Shown: one piece after another, positions 22,032-34,635 of the stretch
How the letters are laid out: each line of letters begins with the position of its first letter
Position numbering within the stretch: position 1 is the stretch's first letter
Source: Zanthoxylum bungeanum
Lineage: Eukaryota > Streptophyta > Magnoliopsida > Sapindales > Rutaceae
Reading direction: 5' to 3'
NCBI GenBank assembly: GCA_019454045.1
Contig: SKCR01036777.1
Location: 1-64,000 of the forward strand
DNA: 64,000 nt
The notes under the pieces: generated by a model
What the model saw: only the letters and a program-made list of their open reading frames with translations
The model's database searches: none
What the model was told of the DNA's origin: nothing
Translations under genes and position numbers: made by a program

Positions 22032-24413
22032 TGTAGGAGCGAAGCAGGGTTTACCGCTATGCCTATAATGCTCGGTGACCATGACATTATTGGGCTCGCA
22101 GCCCGTAGGGAATACGGAGTAGCCCACGGGGAACTAAATCGGAGAATAAAAGAGTCGCCACCCAGCGTGAACTGGGAAATGATTTAAGGCCGCATTCACC
22201 CCTCGTAAGGGAAGACCTCAAACCTTTGGGTTCAGAATGGTCCCTCACTTATTCCTGTATAATGGACGGGTTCACACAATGGTATGACCAAGTCTTATGC
22301 AGCACATGCAAGATACTTCAAATAAACACACAAATTTGCACACCCATAAACATGAAAATAAATAGAAGCAAATACATAGTTCCAAAAGCATATTAAATAA
22401 ATAAGTACGATAATGTAAATTATAAGAACAGTAAAAAAATGTTAATAATAAATGCAAATAATTAAGCGCATAATGCAAAATAAATAACTAAAGAGACAAA
22501 AATGCATAAAATATAAAGAAATAGGTTGTCCAGTGTGTGCGCGTTCATGTACCATTCGTAAATGCGTTCAAACGAAGTGTTCCAGAGAGTTCATGTTCAT
22601 GTATCGTTCGAAAACGCGTTCGAACAGATTTAGGCAGAATGCTTGCATTCGAGTTGTGTTCGAAAACGCGTTAAAACAGAGTGAGACAGAATGCTTACGT
22701 TCGAGTTGCGTTCGAAAACGCGTTTGAACGTTCTTACAAAAATAGCATCAATAATGACATAAACACACATTCGTGAGTATTTCCCGAGGGTACGTGGAGT
22801 TGTATCCCAAGTACAGACCGCACTACCGTCCATTCGGATTCGAATACGGAATTTATGTTTGGGTTTCCATCCGATATACCACAAGGGATAATACACACAA
22901 TCATTGATGTAATGTGAACGGACATAAAAATATATGCGAAATAATATAGCAGAATATAAATAAAAGTAAAGGCGGAATATTAAAATAACAATAAAAGCGA
23001 GTAACTAAATAAAAAGATAAATAACACAAAATAAATGCGAAATAATAAAATAAAGATAAACAATAAAATAAATGTGAAATAATAAAATAAAGATAAACAA
23101 TAAAATAAATGCGAAATAATAAAATAAAGATAAATAAAGATAATGAAATAACCATAAAAGTAAATGAATATAAAAAAGATAAACAACAAAATGCTAGAGA
23201 AACAAAATGTGACCAAAAGATTTGGCCGTCTTTAATATAGGACTTTGCAAACCCAACTGGACGTATTTCACGTCCAGCTCAGCATGCTTCGTCCGGGACT
23301 TTAAAAATAAATAGGGTGCCCTCAGGTCTTACCTTTTAAGTTGCTTCTTAGAAGTGCGTTAGGCCGTCGGTGGAAGGATTAAAGCTTACTGTTTTTCTGG
23401 TTTGCTTGTTCGCTGTTTCTGCTCACTGTTTCAATGTTTCTGTTTGCTATTTTTTTTTTTTATGTTTTTAGGGGTTATTTGGCACTATTTTGGGGGCTGA
23501 TTTTTGGGTTATTGTGCTGTTTGTTGTTTTCGGCTAAGGGTTGTTTGTTTTTTGTTGGATTTGTGTTGGTTTTCAGGGTCTTTTTTTGTTATTTGTTTAG
23601 TGGCATTAGGGTTTGTTGGTTGGTGTTTGGTGTTATTTGGTCGGTTGAGTTTATGATGCTTTTTGTTTTGGCTGGTTTCCAAGCTGCTCACTGGTTTCAC
23701 TCGTCCAAGGCTGCACGTTTGCCTCACGCTGCTTTTTTTTTTGCTCACGCCACTTGTTGCTTTTGTCACGCTCTGGTTTGCTTTTTTTTTTTGGTTTTTG
23801 TGTTTGCCGTGAGTCTCTCTCTTTTCTTTTGGTTTTGGTGTTTGTCGTGAGTCTCTCTTTTTTTCTTTTGGTTTTGGTGTTTTCCGTATGTGTCTTCCAA
23901 CAAGAGTGTCTAAGGTTGAGAGAGGATAACCTCCCTATGGTTTGGTTTTGTTGTCTTTTTATAATGCCAAGGGATCTCGTAATCTTGGAAATAAAATCAA
24001 GCAAATTTTGGGAGATATTCTATCAATTTATTTAAGGAATAAAATCTCATGTGAGAATGGGATTCACAATCTTGTTAAATTGGAAGGTGATGATGGAGGA
24101 ATTTTGACATGTGTTTTGCATGTGATTTTTTTATTATGGAAGGCTTGGGCGTGTAGGCTTTGTCTTGGTGTTGGCGTGGGCTTTGTGTGGTGTGGGCGTG
24201 TATGGCATGGATTGTAGGGGGTTTTGGGCCGAGGCTAAGGTTTAAAACAGCGGCTGAGCGAATCCGCGGCGGGTTAGTGAGTCTGAATCCAATGAGGTGT
24301 TAATTTTGGATTTTTTCCTTCCGACATTCGTTTCTCGCGACTTCCGTAACTTTTCAGGTAGTGCCTCCATACGAGGCTCATCATTGGGCTTATGCAAAAA
24401 TGCAGTGCCTACA
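22032..24413 (-). repeat. 5' LTR of the Tat element
   Basis: 2,382 bp, collinear with 13,529-15,922. The sense strand starts TGTAGGCACTGCATTT at 24,413 and ends CGCTTCGCTCC-TACA-type at 22,032. Confidence 0.92.
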
Positions 24414-25045
24414 ACTCCATCTTCTCTCATGCTTCTCCACACTGAGGGGGTCATAGGGTCCGAGGTCAACTGTCTTTACCTCTACTGCACCCTCTTCCAT
24501 TTCCTTCATCTTCTGCCCTACGGTACCTTCAAAACATAGCGTTTCTTTCGATATAGCTGTGAAATAGATTCTAGCCTCCTTCTGGCTTCCACACACTACC
24601 CCAACCCCCTCTCTGGTCGGGAACTTCAATTTCAAGTAGTAGCTCGACATTGCTGCTCTAGAATTCATCATGAAGGGCCTTCCTAAAATTACTTGATAGC
24701 TGCTCAAACAGTCTTCCACGATGAAATCCATCATTATTATCCTGGTATGGGGGGTGTTCCAATGGTCATTGTAAGTTGTATCCGACCTAGTAGAATAATT
24801 GTTGCTCCTTCAAACCCATATAGCAGAGTTATATCCTGAAGCAAAGTGGTGAAGTCCTCGCCCAAGCTATCCAAGGATTCCTTGGATATGTATCTATAGC
24901 ACTCCCAGTGTCCACCAATATTCTACCCACCTCCGAACCGCCGATATTGGCCTTGTTTATTAAGGCATCGTTATGTGGATAACTCACACCTTGAATGTCT
25001 TCCTCAGTAAATATTATCTACACTGGTCTGGCTTTTTGAATCCTC
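24414..25045 (-). pseudogene. Tat-type Ty3/gypsy aspartic protease fragment
   Basis: Minus strand: YPHNDALINK, then GGSEVGRILVDTGSA with the DTGS active site (near 24,945-24,900), then after a frame change the open piece 24,734-24,390 with MMDFIVEDCLSSYQVILGRP and SSYYLKLKFPT, which is the second half of a Tat protease. It ends exactly at the Tat element's right LTR, and the RT continues on the far side at 13,528. On its right it is joined at about 25,045 to copia RNase H without LTR ends, a recombination or deletion junction. Confidence 0.82.
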
Positions 25046-27650
25046 GGGCTCCTCTCTGATTTGGATTATTATCAATCCAAAAGGCTTCTATTGTTGTCTC
25101 AGTTGCAGCAATATTCCGCTTTTGTTGTTTATTCGGCAACAGTATCTTGCTTGGAAGATTTCCAGCTCAATGTTCCGTTATTCAAACTATATAGTACCTT
25201 TATTACGACTTATAGTCGTTTTTATCGGTTAGGAAACTTGCAGCAGTGAACCCAGTCACTTCAAGTGCTCCTTTTCCATAGAATAAGAAAGCATCCTTAG
25301 TTCATCTAAGATACTAAAGGATGTTCTTAACATCAATCCAGTGACTATCACTTGGATTGGCCTGATTGTGACTCCATATGCTCAAAGCCTATGAGACACC
25401 AGGTCGCGTATATTTATTTCAATGTACGAGTTCTCGGAGAGTGCCAACAACTTTTAGATCTATCCCAGTAGATCCTTATTCCTAGAATAAAGGTTGTCTC
25501 TCCAAAAAATTCTACGGAGAATTTTCATGGAAGCCAAGCTTTCACCGATTGTATTATGGGAATATCATTTCCAAGAAATGACATATCATCAATTTTAGGA
25601 CAATCACTGTCAGTGCGCTCCTACTAACCTCCTTATATACACAAGAATCATTTTCGTTTTGAATTAAATTATATACCATTATTATTACATCAAAACGATA
25701 ATTCCAAGAACGCAATGCTTGCTTCATTCCATAAATGGATCAAATTAACTTGCAAACCTTGTTTGCTCGTTTTGGTACGACAAAACCGTCAGGATGTTGT
25801 AAACATCCTCCAAAAGGTTTCCATTTAAGGAAAGAGATTTTGACGTTCAGCTGCCATATTTCATAAATGAAACATGCAGCATTGGCAAGCAGATTTAACC
25901 ATGGCAACGAGTAAAAGGTTTCATCGTAATCGACACAATGTTGATAACGATACCTTTTCGCTACTAGCCCAGCTTAGTACGTTGGTATGTTGCCTTCCAT
26001 GTATGTCTTCCTTGAAGACTTATATAGTACCAATAGGGACAATGCCTTCTGGTACAACAACAAGTGTCTAAACTTGGTTGGTATACATGGAATCCATTTC
26101 GGACTTCATGGCACTTTGCCATAATAGGGAGTCGATACCTTGTATCACTTCCTCATACGTAGTCAGTTCGTAATCCTCAATAAGATTGACATCTTTACGA
26201 GGTGAGATCAGAAACCCATACCTCCCAGGTTTTTTTCTGACTCTCTCCGACTTGCGCGGTTCTTGTGTATTCGAAGATTATTGGTATAGTTTCATCCTTG
26301 ATGAACTATTTGTTCCATTAAGGAATCGGTGCCTAGAATAGTATTACTCCGATTTTCATCGAGTTTTACTTTCCTTCCACTTACCACTGTATATCGGTAT
26401 TCCTCTTAGGAAAACCGCATGGTGAGCAAAAATTAAATTGTTCTCATGTGAGTTGTATAAGTACTATACTTTGGTTACCCTAGGATAACCCACAAATTAG
26501 GCACTTATCCGATTTGGGCTCTAGTTTGGTATCATCCAAACATATGCCCAGCATTCCCAAATTTTCAGGAATGAGAAAACCCAGTTTCTTTCCTGTTCAT
26601 ATCTAATACGAAGTCTGACTAACAGATTTTTATGGAACCTTATTCAAAATAAGTTTTGCACTGATTAATGCGTATCCTTTGAATGAAATGGTTGCTCAGA
26701 GCGACTCATGATTAACCTTATTATGTCCAACAAAATTTGGTTTCTCTGTTCGGACACACCATCAAATTGACGTGTTCCGGGAGGAGTCCTCATTGAAAGA
26801 ATACTATACTCTTTCAAGTATTTGAGAAACTTATTGCTTAAGTATTTTTCATCATGATCTAACCGTGATGGTTTTAATACTTTAACCGGTCTGTGTGACT
26901 ACTTCGTGTCGAAACTCTTTGAATTCATCAAAAGTTTCTTATATGTGTTTCACAAGAAACACATAACCATAACGCGATGCCACATCCATAAAGGTTTCGA
27001 AGTATTCATATCCACCTATAGCCTAACTAGATATGGGCCCACTTACGTCACTATGAACGAGGGCTAACAGATCGGTGGCATTTGCACTTTTACCAAGTAA
27101 AAAGTATTTCAGGCATTTTGCCTAATAAACTAGATTCGTAGACATTATTTGAATAGAATCAAATTCGTCCTAGTATCCACTCTTCGAAAGTGTGGATATA
27201 CGAGTCTTGTTAATTGTGTCCCAGACAACAATGCCACAAATAAGTCTCATCTGATTAAATCAGTTTGAGCTATTTGTTTGTCTTGTTATACGTTTGAGAT
27301 TTGTTTATATTCAAAATATAAATATTGGTATTTACATCTAATGTGTTTATCTCAATATCATCTTAATAAAATAAAACACTTTAGTGTTCTAGAATATAAA
27401 GGTATACCCGCAAAGGGTTAAACCTGATATAGAGATAATGTTTCTAGTCAAACTAGTTACATTCTAACAGTTTCCTAATTTAAGTACATACCCGAATGGT
27501 AGTTCCTAAACTTAGGTTTCTACGGTTAAAACAGCGACTGTCATCCCGTTTCCGACTCACAGATTAATCTCAACTGAAGTCAGTATCCTGCTTATCAGCA
27601 GATTCTACACACCAGTACGTATATTTATGTACCACATCCAGTATCTAAAA
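25046..27650 (-). pseudogene. Copia-A pol of copy Z (protease to RNase H), heavily decayed
   Basis: Collinear, base by base, with the pol of copy Y (54,875-56,762) and of the plus copy (43,653-46,470). The sense strand around 25,600 gives VLKIDDMSFLGNDIPIIQSV; intact copia RT has YVDD at this place (compare copy Y), so the catalytic box has lost its tyrosine. The integrase and protease regions (about 26,400-27,650) are recognisable only by alignment. No useful frame remains. Confidence 0.75.
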
Positions 27651-27654
27651 TCCA

Positions 27655-27980
27655 ATTTTAATACTAGTAGTGAACATGTTGATGAAAAACATATTTGATG
27701 TCGGAGCCTTGCCCGTCTTCAATTCCTTCATGTCTGCCTTTTCCATACGCCAGTCACGCTTCCAGTGACCTCATTTGCCACAGTTTAGGCAGACATTTTG
27801 GGATATGTCATATGTCTTCCCAGAAGATTATAATGATTTTGCCTTTGCCCCTTTTCCACACCCCAGAAGCCTTTGGCCAAGCCTTGGCCTTCTGGGATGT
27901 CGAAGTAAGATGCGCCTTGCGCTTCATGCCCTATTGCAAACTCTGGCTTTGTCTCCTTGAGTATAGCCATTAACTCTCCA
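27655..27980 (-). pseudogene. Copia-A gag C-terminus with zinc knuckle (copy Z)
   Basis: Sense strand reads MAILKETKPEFAIG, then a knuckle CLNCGK-stop-GHWKRDW and MKELKTGKAPTSN. This is the C-x2-C-x4-H-x4-C knuckle of copia gag with a stop in place of the sixth residue and tryptophan instead of the last cysteine. The basic stretch and following ELK-K motif match copia gag. Confidence 0.72.
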
Positions 27981-28717
27981 AGAGTTTCTATTGCAATTTG
28001 TACTTCTAAGATCTAAGGATAGATCTATGAAGATCCTTCAATTTTAATATCATACTATAAGGATCTAATCCTTAGTTCTGACTAAGAAATTAAGGAGTCT
28101 TTGCGGCAAGCATAATGGATTAAGCACTAAAGTTATCATCACATGAATATTCCAAATATCATGTTCTACTATTTGCTCAACTCCGGGCTTAGGCTCGAGA
28201 CGCCACTCTATCAAATAAAGTAACTTCTTGGTCCCCATGACTATCCTGAGATTTTATTCCCAATCTGAAAATTAAAGCCGTTTAAAACATTTTCACCCAA
28301 GATTACGTTTTAAACATTAATCTTTCAATTATCTTGATTGCTATAGTCCAACTATCCAATCAACGATTTTAGGTACTATTTAATATAATGATTACTGTAG
28401 TCCAACTATATAATCAACTATAATTTAATTGTTTTAAATTCAAATATATTGATTACTATAATCCAATTATATAATCAACTATAATTGAAGTAGTTTGAAT
28501 ACAGTCCAACTGTTTAATTAAAACAACGATTAAATATCAGTTCAACTAATATTTTAATTATATTGACGAAAAGTTTGAAATGAGCGTGCATTGGCAAGTA
28601 ACTAAACGAATTTGTAAATTTAATACTTGCCTCCCACTATTTTTCGGTGAGCCTCTAACCCTCTGTGGAGTACTCGGGAAACTTTGTTTCCTAGTGGGCT
28701 AGGATCCCGTTAAATAA

Positions 28718-29111
28718 CACACAATCTTGACTTTGGCCAACAAATTGTATGATATTTAACTAGGTAGATCTCTAAGATCAATTGGATCTCATCCAATTCC
28801 TAGATCCAGTAGGTGGACATCCAAGTCCGAAACATATATCTTATATATGCCAATATATCCAATATATTCCCTAACCTTTTTCCTCTGAATCAATTAAGCA
28901 TTGGCTATGGCACAACAAACTTAATGATTCCAGTTAAGCGGACCCATTGACCTTGGAAAGCTTCGTAATCGATGTCTATGGACAAGAAGTGATCTTGACT
29001 TTGGCCAACAAATCACAACTTGGACAAGACACCGATATGCAATAAAGCCTTCATGATTCAAACACATCCGCGATGGACAAAGGTCTTGACTTTGGCCAAC
29101 AAACCAATGCC
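28718..29111 (-). other. Array of four CCAAAG-loop stem-loops in the Copia-A leader (copy Z)
   Basis: Same array as 37,894-38,288 in reverse orientation. Stem-loops at 28,718-28,751, 28,893-28,925, 28,983-29,022 and 29,076-29,111. Three have the 18-nt plus-strand loop CTTGACTTTGGCCAACAA; the fourth has a 21-nt loop with sense core GTGCCATAGC. The stem at 28,893 is ATTAAG/CTTAAT where the plus copy has ACTAAG/CTTAGT. Confidence 0.72.
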
Positions 29112-30663
29112 AATCTTGGATCTTGAGTAAGAATCACTCAATGGAAGGAAAAACGCTTAATATATGTTGAGGGTTTTTCGCGTAAATTAGCAACCAATTT
29201 ATTATCTTTGTTAAGGTCTCATCATCATACACCCTTAAACATGCATTCTAAAAACATAATAAAGTGCGTATAAATAAAATAATAATGATATGCGGATGGA
29301 TACTTAACACATTTTGTCCCTAGAACAAATCTCTCACTTTCCTCTCTCCCGCTAGCACAAATATTACTTCTACCCAATTACATAACACTTCTAAAGAAAC
29401 CTCATTTACATTGAGGGGAATAGGTGAGAAGAGAAATACAAAGAGTCAAGAGGTAATAGGCTGGACATGCAGGTCCAATTTAATAAATTCTAAATTTATT
29501 ACAACAATTTCCAAAATTGCCCTCACCCATCTAATATCCATCCGATGTACATTATTCATACATCGCATCCATGTATTCACACAAAGCATGTTATCAATCA
29601 ATCTAATCCAATTAATTAATCTAAAATTAATGACCATCCAATGTTCATACAACGATTTGATTTTGTGCGAGTCTAACTCGTTTTACGAATAAGTACTCAA
29701 AGTACGAATTCTTGAATTATATTAAACTACAATATTAAATCCAATTTAATTTTTATTTAATACTAATTCTATATTTAATTCTAAATTAAATAATTACACT
29801 TTTTAATGTGCCTTTACAACTTAGATTCCAAATCTAATCGTTACGGGTCTCAAAGCCCAATTAACATCCAATGTCAATTTAATTAAAGTTCAATGGGCTT
29901 TCAATTAATTTCATAAGGCATGGACTTTGGTCAATATGGGTCAAACCCAAATACCAAAGCCCATTTAAGGAATCACCCTTATTTGCCAAGAAACCAATTT
30001 AGGCCCATTAGGCCCAATTAAAATTAAAGGTCCATTTAGTTATATTTGGACTTTATGGATATGGTTTTGGGCCCAATTGGATCCAACCAATTAGCCTAAA
30101 CTAAACTTGGCCCAACCAAGCCCATTAAGCCCAAATACAACTTTACAAGCCCAATTCCAAATTTGGCCCAATTAATTAAATTACAAAATTCCAAATTTCA
30201 CAATTAAATTAATCTAAGTGTATAGCCATGATTAATTAACCAAATTAACATTTCCAAAATACCAATTTATTTAATTAATCATGCTTATTATCATCAACAC
30301 ATGTCCAACACAATTGAATCAAAAAATCAAGTCATTTTCCATGCTTCTTGGTCACAGCATTTTAGGGTTATTAGTTCAATTCCGATTTCAATCCAATTGA
30401 ATCTCAAATTAACATTTCCCAAGTCTTTCAAACTCATCCAATGATTCAAAAAATAAAAAATACCATGACATTATGGCATCTCCACATTCGACCAAGCCAA
30501 TGATTTGGGGAAAAATTGATCCAATCTAATTTTCATCAAATTGATCATGCATAACACCATGTTATCATCATTCAAGCATACATCAACAATCAATATCATC
30601 GAAACATGCTCAAATCATTTTTACCCAAATTTTACCCTAATCAAATTTCATACTTAAATCATG

Positions 30664-30675
30664 GCTCTGATACCA
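30664..30675 (-). other. Primer-binding site, tRNA-Met type (copy Z)
   Basis: Minus strand TGGTATCAGAGC, one base after the LTR end CTCTACA. Confidence 0.92.
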
Positions 30676-30676
30676 T

Positions 30677-32654
30677 TGTAGAGTTTCTAAGGTCAAACCA
30701 AGATTGATTTAAGCATTTATAAGTGTGAATACGATAAAGTTAAGTTGCGGAATACTCACTTTAATCAGCTTTTGCGATGCGAGGAACAACAAAAATTTCT
30801 TGGCTCCTCCTTGAAGCTCACGGCTTTGGCCCTCTTTGTGCTCCATTTGTGTTCTTCAAGCTCCAAGCTTTGTCAATGGTGATTCCATGCTCAAGGGTTT
30901 GTTTCCCTATCACATTTGGATGACTGTTTATGTGCTAGCATAGGAAAAATTTACCACAAATCTTCCTTGTTCTTCTTACATCTCTCGGCTTTTGAGAGAA
31001 ATATGAGAGAAAATGGCCCCTTGGCCGAATGTGTTTGAGAGAGAGAGGGAGAGAATGAGTTGGTTAATTTGTGTATTTGGTTTTCCAAAAACTAATACCA
31101 AAATTCAAATCCAAAAAGTACAAGGCAATAAAGCCTTCCAACCACCCCCATCAATCACAAGTGACTAACATCACATCACTCAAAGTGACAAGACATCTAT
31201 CACTTGAATGACTAATGATATGACGCTTGATGTGACTTGTGGGCCCCACTTGATTCAAAATACGAGTGGGCCCGCAAACACTCCCGGGCTCAGGTTCGCT
31301 AATTCCGAATTAACGAATTTTCTTTTGCGACGTAATTAAATCAAATTTAATTAAATAATTATGCCTAGCAAAATTACTATTCACGTCACTAGCGAATTAA
31401 TTCTAAATTAACTCGTTCGCCCGAATTAAAATCTAATTTTAATTCCGCGTCGAAATCTAATTTCGTATAATATATCGAATATATTATTTTATCGATTAAT
31501 TCCAAATTAATCGTTCTCTCTCTTTAAATAATATTTTATCCCAGATAAAATATCTCCGTAATTAATACCAAATTAATTTTCTCTCTCTAATAATTAATCC
31601 CAGATTAATAATGTGCGAGTCATACGTCATCGGTGAATCTTCGGGAAGCGACCCATGAGATCCCCAGATATGTTGGCAGTAAATCCGGTCGTCGGACTAT
31701 CCGAACACGTACGTACCTAGTACTACGCTTTTACCGATTTACAAGACATGGTTGGCTTCTAGCAAAGCGCCATGCCTACCCAATTCTCCATAAATATTCT
31801 TAAAGGAATATGTAATCTTTATCAGGCGTAGTATATGTAGTATTGCGTATTGCGATCCAGCATCGGATATCACATGCTAGGCATGGGGCTGGAATTGTGT
31901 CTGCCCCGTACAAAGCACATATCGGATCTCTGGTAACTAGTCTCTTTAATTAGATAATCATGACCTAGTCATATTATCCCGATGACTGCAGTAAATAAGA
32001 GCACCAGTTCCGTATCCTACGTGATCATCATCTCCACTATGACTGGAGTGATACTTATGTCTTGACATCACACCCAATACACTACGATTCTCAATATACC
32101 CAGAAGAGACGTACATAAAACCTGTTAAAGCCCTGGATGACCAAAACCAAAGTATATTGATTGTCGCAAGTATTAGCGGTGCAAGTCTCAGGTTAAGACC
32201 AAATACACCTACCCTGATTCGGACTTCCATAGACACATAGTCATACTACCAATGGATTTCCGAGGGGTCTATCCAAAGCGAAGCTGTTTCCGTACCATCG
32301 GTAAACACAACCTCCTATTACACTTGCATGAGTATCCAATACCCAAATATATGAGAACTATGACGTTATGCTCCCACAACGCGCACAAATGTAATACTAG
32401 TCTATTCCGCATTATCGATGTCCAATCTCGATAATACTACGACTAGGGATATTTAATGATTAAACATTCGTGGATTGATACTGTCTCATATCATCTCAAT
32501 CTGGAACTAATCATAAGGACATTTTATCATTTATATATCTTGGTAATCTAATTACAAATGATAAAAGAGCACTTTCCTTTGTCACATAGTTAATTTGTAC
32601 AACAACACCATGATCTGTACAAATAGTGATGCTATGGGTCATAATTGTCCAACA
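30677..32654 (-). repeat. Copia-A 5' LTR (copy Z)
   Basis: 1,978 bp with TG/CA ends, collinear with 34,636-36,691 in reverse. It contains the chain of three-base-loop hairpins at about 31,300-31,615. Confidence 0.9.
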
Positions 32655-33195
32655 CAGTGGGTGACGTGGCACCAGAAGGAAGTCAAACTATAGCAGATGA
32701 AGTAGTAAGAAACTTTTTCTTTGCAGTAGAAGCACCAGGAGGGGACTGTTATGGAGTTTGGGCTACATCAGCATCGGGCTTCGTCTTTCCTATGTCTGGG
32801 GTCCTAGGGGTACTCTTTAAAGTAGCATTCAACATTTCAAAACCCAGATTTTCAGGCTTATAAGGAAACTTCAGGCTGACCCTCTTCATATAGTGGTCCC
32901 GACTCCATTCAGCACATTTCTTCTTCCCTTGGAGTTTTTTCAAGTTCGTCGAATCATGATCATCAGAGGGAATGATTTCGGATGCTGTAATAGATTCGAG
33001 GGCATGAAGATTCAAACCTTTGACGAGCACTTACTTGCCTATAAATATTTCATCAAAATGGGTCTTATGATGGGTGAACCATTCTTGATCCTTCTCCTGA
33101 AACAAAGACTAATGGTTGCTAGCACTTAAAGAGGGAAAATAAGGGCCACAACGCATCAGGACCTGAAGGCCACCCTTGTTTACCACCCTATTAAT
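32655..33195 (-). other. Unrecognised coding-like fragment
   Basis: One minus-strand frame runs from about 33,130 to 32,660 with only two stops (TAA near 33,034 and one near 32,690). It includes EKDQEWFTHHKTHFDEIFIG, then SDDHDSTNLKKLQGKKKCAE, WSRDHYMKRVSLKFPYKPEN and TPRTPDIGKTKPDAD. It is polar and lysine-rich, ending proline-rich. I do not recognise the family. It is trapped between copy Z and a Copia-1-like LTR, so it is probably part of an older element or a captured gene piece. Confidence 0.4.
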
Positions 33196-34635
33196 TGTAG
33201 GAACCATTTTCCTAGCACAGCGGAAACATGTTAGGCACCCGGGATAGGACTAGACAATTTTTTTGCCCTTCTCTACTTAAGGTCGAATCTGATCAGCTCC
33301 ACCACTGAAATTTTGCTTCAGTTTTCAATAAAATTTCAGCCTCTGAACAGCAGTGAAAGTTTGGACTATTTTAGGCCCGAAATGCGCCCAGCTCACTGTC
33401 CAAATTAGCCCATATTAGCGTCAATTGCCAATACATTTTTTGTCCGAATTTTCAGTTAAAATCAGCCCTAACACCGCCCCAAAACACCCCTTAATGTTCC
33501 CTAAAAATTCTGGATGGAAACCAAAGTAAACCGAGCCCCAAAACATAAAATTATGTGCGGCAGTGATAAAAAATAATGCTCACTGTTGTGATACAAAGAA
33601 CAAGAAGAAGAAGAAGATGGATATTGGTTCACCACCAAAAGGAATTTCGTGATATGTCTCGCAACCAACGAAAACTAGTGTGGGCTAGACTCACAAAACT
33701 AATCTCTAAACACTTTAGAGATTAAAGTCACACAAGGTTTTCTTTTTAATTTTTTCTTTTGTTATTACTTTTGTTTTTCTCAAAACTTGAGAGAGTTTGA
33801 AGAACAAGAAAGGTGGCTAGGGTTAGAATGAAAGGCTTAGCTAAAAAGAAAAATAATTTTCCTTTTTATATCTAGGGTTATTAATTTCCAAAATTAACAA
33901 AACCCTTCGCTTTTCCCATGTGAGAAATTCGGTCAACCCTTCCTATTTTTGAACAAAATTTTGTAACATCCAAATTTACTAAATGTCATCATCATGACAA
34001 AGGAATGCTATAAAATCAAATAAGTTATTACCTTTTAAAAAGGTGTAACTTCCATTCCAACCAAAAGGGTTTCCAATAATCCATTTTTGGAAATTCAAAA
34101 ATAAACCAATTATTAAATCATATATAATATAATATAATAATAATGTAATTAATAATTATCATATAATTATTAAAAACCATATATTAAACTCAAATATATA
34201 GTTTCAAGTGTGATAAAAATAATATTATTAATCATATTAATAATATATATACATATGTGAGTATATAGTTGGACTATCCAATTATATTTTATCTGCTACA
34301 GTATATCGAGCTAGTACGGGGACCAAATGGACCTACGGTTCCGAGCTCCAATAATTCTAGAATATTAATTAAGCTCTTAATTAAATATTTTGAATATTAA
34401 CTCCGGGTTAATCAACTAAAAACCCAAAGCTGCACTATCGCTGCCACAGATAGATAAATTAAGCCGAACCACATCGGTGTCCATCAATATAGTCATTACA
34501 TACGGATTGGTCTTTCACGAGTATCTAGTAATTGGAGGGTCATAATATCTGTTATACCCCTCTAATTATTTTTACCTTAAGTACCATTGATTCTCTAATG
34601 AACGATTTATTCATAACCATTATGAATGTTAATAT
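33196..34635 (-). repeat. Copia-1-like LTR, left part
   Basis: Starts TGTAGGAACC; the ctagcacagcggaaac block and the composition match the end of the Copia-1 LTRs (compare 6,039-6,080). Continues at 48,558 after the inserted Copia-A element. No primer-binding site lies to its left, so it is a solo LTR or a 3' LTR. Boundaries are uncertain. Confidence 0.6.

Larger units (their letters stand above)
13529..24413 (-). mobile_element. Non-autonomous Tat/Ogre-type LTR element (gag only)
   Basis: 10.9 kb with two LTRs of about 2.4 kb (TGTAGGAGCG...GTGCCTACA), an Arg-type primer-binding site inside the right LTR and a purine tract inside the left LTR, so it reads on the minus strand. Between them are a leader with a duplicated block, a decayed gag and, in place of pol, a non-coding stretch with three tandem arrays. 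No protease, RT or integrase was found in 15,938-19,560. It sits inside pol of a Tat-type element. Flanking bases GCTCA and ACTCC match at only three of five, so the target duplication is decayed or lost. The LTRs differ at roughly one base in ten over the first 240 bp, so it is old. Confidence 0.88.
25046..32654 (-). mobile_element. Copia-A copy Z: 5' LTR, leader, gag, pol; 3' end lost
   Basis: Reads on the minus strand from the LTR start TGTTGGAC at 32,654. Order: LTR, Met-type primer site, long leader with stem-loop array, gag with knuckle, protease, integrase, RT, RNase H; it stops at 25,046 before its 3' LTR. All coding parts are full of stops. The same family occurs at 34,636-48,552 (plus) and at 52,979-56,766 and 56,767-59,313 (minus). 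No target duplication can be tested because the 3' end is missing; the right flank is CAGTG. Confidence 0.85.

Noticed and set aside
13524..24418. Target duplication of the Tat element (GCTCA / ACTCC)
   Set aside because: Only three of five bases agree, so it is not listed as a duplication.
33001..33040. Splice donor GTAAGT with acceptor ATTACAG in the unassigned strip
   Set aside because: The intron would be only about 50 bp, below the usual plant minimum, and the frame continues through it with a single stop.
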